Positions 31,701 through 35,055 of a stretch of 35,055 nt of DNA are shown here, piece after piece. This DNA is from HGM04593 sp045661225 (GTDB taxonomy: Bacteria > Bacteroidota > Bacteroidia > Bacteroidales > Bacteroidaceae): positions 1 through 35,055 of the forward strand of contig JAZRFF010000041.1 in NCBI GenBank assembly GCA_045661225.1, given 5' to 3'. Positions within the stretch are counted from its first letter, which is position 1. The number at the start of each line of letters is the position of its first letter. The notes below the pieces were generated by a model, which made no database searches, had not been told where the DNA came from, and saw nothing but the letters and a program-made list of their open reading frames with translations. The position numbers and the translations under genes are program-made.

Positions 31701-33053
31701 CTGAATACCTAAACGGTGAAGTGTCGGCGCACGGTTCAAGAGAACGGGGTGACCCTTCATTACGTGCTCAAGGATATCCCAGATGATTGGTTCACGACGG
31801 TCAACAATCTTCTTAGCCGACTTTACTGTCTTTACAATGCCACGCTCGATGAGCTTACGAATGATGAACGGCTTGTAAAGCTCGGCAGCCATAAGCTTGG
31901 GAAGACCGCACTCGCCCATCTTAAGCTCCGGACCAACGACGATTACCGAACGTGCAGAATAGTCGACACGCTTACCGAGAAGGTTCTGCCGGTAACGTCC
32001 CTGCTTACCCTTGAGGCTGTCCGAAAGAGACTTCAATGGACGGTTGGCGTCTGACTTAAGCGCGCTTGCCTTGCGTGAGTTGTCGAAAAGTGAATCGACA
32101 GCCTCTTGCAACATACGCTTTTCATTGCGAAGAATAACCTCTGGAGCTTTGATTTCGATAAGACGTTTGAGACGGTTATTACGAATAATAACACGACGAT
32201 ACAAATCATTGATATCTGAAGTTGCAAAACGACCACCATCAAGAGGCACCAAAGGACGCAATTCTGGCGGTATAACTGGCAAAGTTTTAAGAATCATCCA
32301 TTCAGGACGATTACGATGACGCGCAGCACGGAACGACTCAATAACATTCAAACGTTTCAAAGCCTCAGCTTTGCGTTGTTGTGATGTATCAGTATTCGCT
32401 TTATCACGCAATTCATAAGAAAGTTTATCCAAATCAAGGTTACGAAGCATATCATAAATAGCCTCAGCCCCCATCTTACAAATAAACTTATTTGGATCTG
32501 TATCTTCAAGTAAGTGGTTATTACGATCTTTTTCGTACAACATATCCATCAACTCCATGTAACGATCCTCTTCAATCAATTCACCAACTTGAACACCCTC
32601 TACTCCTTCAAGAACACCAGTTTGGAGAATAATATATTTTTCGTAATAAATGATAGCATCTAATTTCTTAGATGGCATACCAAGAAGATAACCAATTTTG
32701 TTTGGTGTTGAACGGAAATACCAAATATGAGCAACAGGAACAACAAGCTGAATGTGACCAGAACGCTCACGACGAACTTTCTTTTCAGTAACCTCAACAC
32801 CACATCTATCACAAACAATACCTTTATAACGAATACGTTTATATTTACCGCAATGGCACTCATAGTCACGAGTAGGACCGAAGATGCGCTCGCAGAACAA
32901 ACCATCTCGTTCTGGTTTATATGTACGATAGTTGATAGTTTCAGGCTTCAAAACCTCACCATAAGAAGCCTCAAGAATCTCTTCTGGAGAAGCTAAACCA
33001 ATAGTGATTTTACTGAAATTAGTTTTTACTTTATTATCTCTTCTAAAAGCCAT
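28752..33053 (-). CDS. rpoC: RNA polymerase beta' subunit
   Basis: Catalytic subunit of RNA polymerase, 1433 residues, the usual Bacteroidota length, with no frameshift. The N-terminal zinc site is ECHCGKYKR...VCDRCG (C66, C68, C81, C84). The active-site magnesium loop NADFDGDQMAVH is at 474-485. Conserved blocks LLGKRVDYSARSVIVVGPELKMGE and RAPTLHRLGIQAFQP surround it, and the second zinc site includes CESKHGVCAKC (C893, C900, C903). The trigger-loop region QSIGEPGTQLTLRTFHAGG is intact, and it ends with the family tail. The oddity is base composition: codons from the start to about residue 310 are AT-rich, like rpoB upstream, while the rest is near 50% G+C. The protein reads through smoothly, so the switch is invisible at protein level. 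It lies 66 bases after rpoB. Confidence 0.97.
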   Translation of the reverse strand: MAFRRDNKVKTNFSKITIGLASPEEILEASYGEVLKPETINYRTYKPERDGLFCERIFGPTRDYECHCGKYKRIRYKGIVCDRCGVEVTEKKVRRERSGHIQLVVPVAHIWYFRSTPNKIGYLLGMPSKKLDAIIYYEKYIILQTGVLEGVEGVQVGELIEEDRYMELMDMLYEKDRNNHLLEDTDPNKFICKMGAEAIYDMLRNLDLDKLSYELRDKANTDTSQQRKAEALKRLNVIESFRAARHRNRPEWMILKTLPVIPPELRPLVPLDGGRFATSDINDLYRRVIIRNNRLKRLIEIKAPEVILRNEKRMLQEAVDSLFDNSRKASALKSDANRPLKSLSDSLKGKQGRYRQNLLGKRVDYSARSVIVVGPELKMGECGLPKLMAAELYKPFIIRKLIERGIVKTVKSAKKIVDRREPIIWDILEHVMKGHPVLLNRAPTLHRLGIQAFQPKMIEGKAIQLHPLACTAFNADFDGDQMAVHLPLSNEAILEAQMLMLQSHNILNPSNGAPIAVPSQDMVLGLYYITKLREGAKGSGMTFYGPEEALIAYNQGRVEIHAPVKVMVEDRDENGDYVQVLRETSVGRIIVNQIVPREMGFINTIISKKSLRDIITEVIKRVGVARSAEFLDGIKNLGYYMAFKGGLSFNLDDVIIPKEKEELVRKGNEKVEEILAEYNLGLITDKERYNKVVDEWTHVNADLANVLMKTISTDDQGFNSVYMMLDSGARGSKDQIRQLSGMRGLMAKPQKAGSEGAQIIENPILSNFKEGLSVLEYFISSHGARKGLADTALKTADAGYLTRRLVDVSHDVIINEEDCGTLRGLVCTALKNGDETIATLGERIMGRVSVHDVIHPTTGKIIVASGELITEAIADEIEKSPIESVEIRSVLTCESKHGVCAKCYGRNLATSRMVEKGEAVGVIAAQSIGEPGTQLTLRTFHAGGTAANIAADATIRAKHASRLKFEELRTVDSIEPDGTPVKIVVSRLSEVRFVDVNTGIVLSSHNIPYGSKLYANEDELVEKGKVIAAWDPFNAVIVTEVAGKVEFESVIENVTYKVETDESTGLHEIVIIESKDKNKIPTVHINDENGNSLHNYNLPVGGHVVVEDGNVLKAGDIIVKIPRVFGSAGDITGGLPRVTELFEARNPSNPAVVSEIDGEVTMGKVKRGNREIIVTSKVGDVKKYLVALSKQILVQDGDYVRAGTPLSDGAVTPSDILAIKGPTAVQEYIVNEAQDVYRSQGVKINDKHFEIIVRQMMRKVQIDEAGDTRFLEQQIVDKLQFQEENDRIWGKKVVVDAGDSENLKPGQIITARKLRDENSMLKRRDLKPVEARDAQPATSTQILQGITRAALQTQSFMSAASFQETTKVLNEAAINMKSDYLLGMKENVICGHLIPAGTGQRDFSRIIVGSKEDYERIQANKKTVLDFSDDITE

Positions 33054-33119
33054 AGTCTTTTATATGATAAGTGCAAATAAATGCGCAATTAATATTAAAT
33101 TCCTCTAAAAGAATGGGTA

Positions 33120-35055
33120 TTACTCTAATTTAACGCTAAGAGCTAGACCTTCTAATTCGTGCAACAATACATTGAGCGATTCTGGAATACCAGCTTGTGG
33201 CATCGGCTCACCTTTAACAATAGCCTCATATGCACGAGCACGACCCATAACGTCATCTGACTTAACTGTCAAAATTTCTTGAAGAATGCTAGATGCACCA
33301 AATGCTTCAAGTGCCCAAACCTCCATCTCTCCAAAACGTTGACCACCAAATTGTGCTTTACCACCCAAAGGTTGTTGCGTAATAAGAGAATAAGGACCAA
33401 TAGAACGAGCGTGCATTTTGTCATCAACCATGTGACCTAGTTTCAAGAAGTATGTCACACCTACAGTTGCAGGTTGGTCAAAACGCTCACCTGTGCCACC
33501 ATCATAAAGATAAGTTTTTCCATAACGAGGCACACCCGCTTTATCACACCATTCATTAAGATCATCAATATCTGCACCATCAAAAATAGGAGTTGCAAAT
33601 TTAACACCCAACTCTTTACCTGCCCAACCCAAAACAGCTTCAAAAATCTGACCAAGGTTCATACGAGAAGGCACACCAAGTGGATTCAAACAAATATCAA
33701 CTGGAGTACCATCTGCGAGGAATGGCATATCTTCTTGACGAACAACTTTAGAAACAATACCTTTATTTCCATGACGACCCGCCATTTTGTCACCTACACG
33801 AATTTTACGTTTTTTAGCAACATAAACTTTCGCAAGTTGCACAATACCAGAAGGGAGTTCATCTCCAATAGTAAGATTAAATTTAGCACGTTTAAGCTGA
33901 GCATCAAGTTCTTTAACTTTGCGCAAATAGTTTTTAATAATATCACGAATCATATCATTACGATGAGCATCAGTTGTCCATTTTGTCAACTGAACCGTAT
34001 TGAAATCGATTTCGTTCAACACTTTTTGTGTAAATTTATTACCACGTGGAATAATATCAACACCCATAAAATCCTTCACGCCTTGAGATGTTTTACCATT
34101 AATCGTAGCAACCAATTTTTCAATCAACAAGGCCTTCAAAGCTGCAACTTCTTGCTTGAAGTTTTCATCCATACGATCAATAATCTCTTTATCAGCAATA
34201 CGATCTTTGCGTGTTTTCTGCGCTTTACAATACAACTCCTTACCGATAATTACTCCACGAAGAGATGGTGATGCCTTGAGGGATGCATCCTTAACATCAC
34301 CTGCTTTATCACCAAAAATAGCACGAAGAAGTTTTTCTTCAGGAGTTGGGTCTGTTTCACCTTTTGGAGTGATTTTTCCAATAAGAATATCACCAGGAAC
34401 AACATGTGCACCAATACGGATAATACCATTTTCATCAAGATTACGAGTTGCATCTTCACTTACGTTAGGAATATCTGCAGTAAGTTCTTCTGCTCCACGC
34501 TTAGTTTCACGAACTTCAAGAGAATATTCACTTACGTGAACAGAAGTAAAGATATCTTCACGAACAATACGTTCATTAAGAACAATAGCATCCTCATAGT
34601 TATAACCTTTCCATGGAATATAAGCCACTTTAAGGTTACGTCCAAGAGCCAATTCTCCATTTTGAGTCGAATAACCTTCTGTAAGAATCTGACCCTTAGT
34701 CACTTTATCCCCTTTACGCACAATAGGACGAAGGTCAATAGTCGTATCTTGGTTAGTACGCATAAACTTAGGCAATTTATACTCTTTAACCGAATCAACA
34801 AAACTAACAAAATCTTCATCTTCTGTGCGATCATAATTAATACGAATAACAGAAGCATCAACAAATTCAACTACACCACCACCTTCTGCCATGATTTGAG
34901 TACGAGAGTCACGAATCATTTGACCTTCGATACCAGTACCCACAATAGGAGCTTCCGAACGAAGCAATGGAACCGCTTGACGCATCATGTTAGATCCCAT
35001 CAACGCACGGTTCGCGTCATCGTGCTCCAAGAATGGAATCAAAGCAGCTGCAATA
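33120..35055 (-). CDS. rpoB: RNA polymerase beta subunit, 5' partial
   Basis: The C-terminal half (about 645 residues) of RpoB; the gene runs out of the window at the right edge, and the first visible residues (IAAALIPFLEHDDANRALMGSNMMRQAVPLL) are internal. Conserved blocks include GRNLKVAYIPWKGYNYEDAIVLNERIV, KVYVAKKRKIRVGDKMAGRHGNKGIVS (a catalytic-centre region), EDMPFLADGTPVDICLNPLGVPSRMNLGQ, and HMVDDKMHARSIGPYSLITQQPLGGKAQFGGQRFGEMEVWALEA near the C-terminus, ending VLLHELEGLALSVKLE. The rifampicin-resistance region lies beyond the window. G+C is low throughout (19 of 60 bases at 33541-33600), matching the first part of rpoC and contrasting with the genes left of 32100. Confidence 0.97.
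   Translation of the reverse strand, partial: IAAALIPFLEHDDANRALMGSNMMRQAVPLLRSEAPIVGTGIEGQMIRDSRTQIMAEGGGVVEFVDASVIRINYDRTEDEDFVSFVDSVKEYKLPKFMRTNQDTTIDLRPIVRKGDKVTKGQILTEGYSTQNGELALGRNLKVAYIPWKGYNYEDAIVLNERIVREDIFTSVHVSEYSLEVRETKRGAEELTADIPNVSEDATRNLDENGIIRIGAHVVPGDILIGKITPKGETDPTPEEKLLRAIFGDKAGDVKDASLKASPSLRGVIIGKELYCKAQKTRKDRIADKEIIDRMDENFKQEVAALKALLIEKLVATINGKTSQGVKDFMGVDIIPRGNKFTQKVLNEIDFNTVQLTKWTTDAHRNDMIRDIIKNYLRKVKELDAQLKRAKFNLTIGDELPSGIVQLAKVYVAKKRKIRVGDKMAGRHGNKGIVSKVVRQEDMPFLADGTPVDICLNPLGVPSRMNLGQIFEAVLGWAGKELGVKFATPIFDGADIDDLNEWCDKAGVPRYGKTYLYDGGTGERFDQPATVGVTYFLKLGHMVDDKMHARSIGPYSLITQQPLGGKAQFGGQRFGEMEVWALEAFGASSILQEILTVKSDDVMGRARAYEAIVKGEPMPQAGIPESLNVLLHELEGLALSVKLE

Noticed and set aside
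33474..34271. 265-codon open frame on the plus strand opposite rpoB
   Set aside because: It is a shadow of rpoB, caused by AT-rich codon usage, with no recognisable domain.
1..35055. tRNA, rRNA or a tRNA attachment site for the island
   Set aside because: I scanned for tRNA-like TTCRA arms and conserved rRNA stretches by eye and recognised none; no att repeat could be assigned. A tRNA-finding program would settle this.

Overview
The window reads as a piece of a Bacteroidales (phylum Bacteroidota) genome, most likely gut-associated and probably from a metagenome assembly. The signs are the rpoB-rpoC sequences, a glsA/glsB-type glycine-lipid acyltransferase pair, a DUF4292 lipoprotein next to an EnvC-like protein, families such as DUF4238, and upstream sequences resembling the Bacteroidota promoter (TTG, about 20 bases, then TAnnTTTG). 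I cannot place it more precisely. I recognised no rRNA, tRNA or convincing CRISPR array.

Layout. (1) Bases 1-10606, plus strand: an efflux operon with a TolC-like outer-membrane channel (5' end cut off by the window), an HlyD-like adaptor, one MacB/LolD-type ATPase and three large FtsX/MacB-type permeases. (2) About 10607-16360: an AT-rich accessory island. It starts with a structured intergenic stretch (three phased repeats, a GC-rich hairpin, a mini-ORF). It then carries a minus-strand restriction-modification operon (gamma-type N6-adenine methyltransferase plus two paralogous PD-(D/E)XK endonuclease-like proteins, preceded by a decayed HTH controller gene), a plus-strand DUF4238 gene, and the remnant of a tyrosine recombinase with its catalytic middle deleted. 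(3) About 16362-22324, plus strand: an ECF-like sigma factor with a good terminator, an unknown 140-residue protein behind a structured leader with its own promoter, dihydrolipoyl dehydrogenase, myo-inositol-phosphate synthase, ArgR and ArgC. (4) 22401-28617, minus strand: EnvC-like murein hydrolase activator, DUF4292 lipoprotein, TPR protein, dUTPase, then a separate glsA-glsB lipid operon. (5) 28752-35055, minus strand: complete rpoC and the C-terminal half of rpoB.

How the parts work together. The first operon should form an envelope-spanning export machine. The island is a defence/mobility cargo with signs of decay. ArgR and ArgC belong to arginine synthesis, but the catalytic cysteine of ArgC reads as glycine here. 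Inositol-phosphate synthase and GlsA/GlsB both feed the unusual lipids of Bacteroidales membranes. The TPR, DUF4292 and EnvC genes form a compact cell-envelope block behind dut.

The points most worth checking are the structured leader at 17043-17170, the abrupt base-composition switch inside rpoC near 32100-32160 (recombination or a chimeric join), the ArgC active-site change, and the two-subunit endonuclease arrangement with its broken controller.
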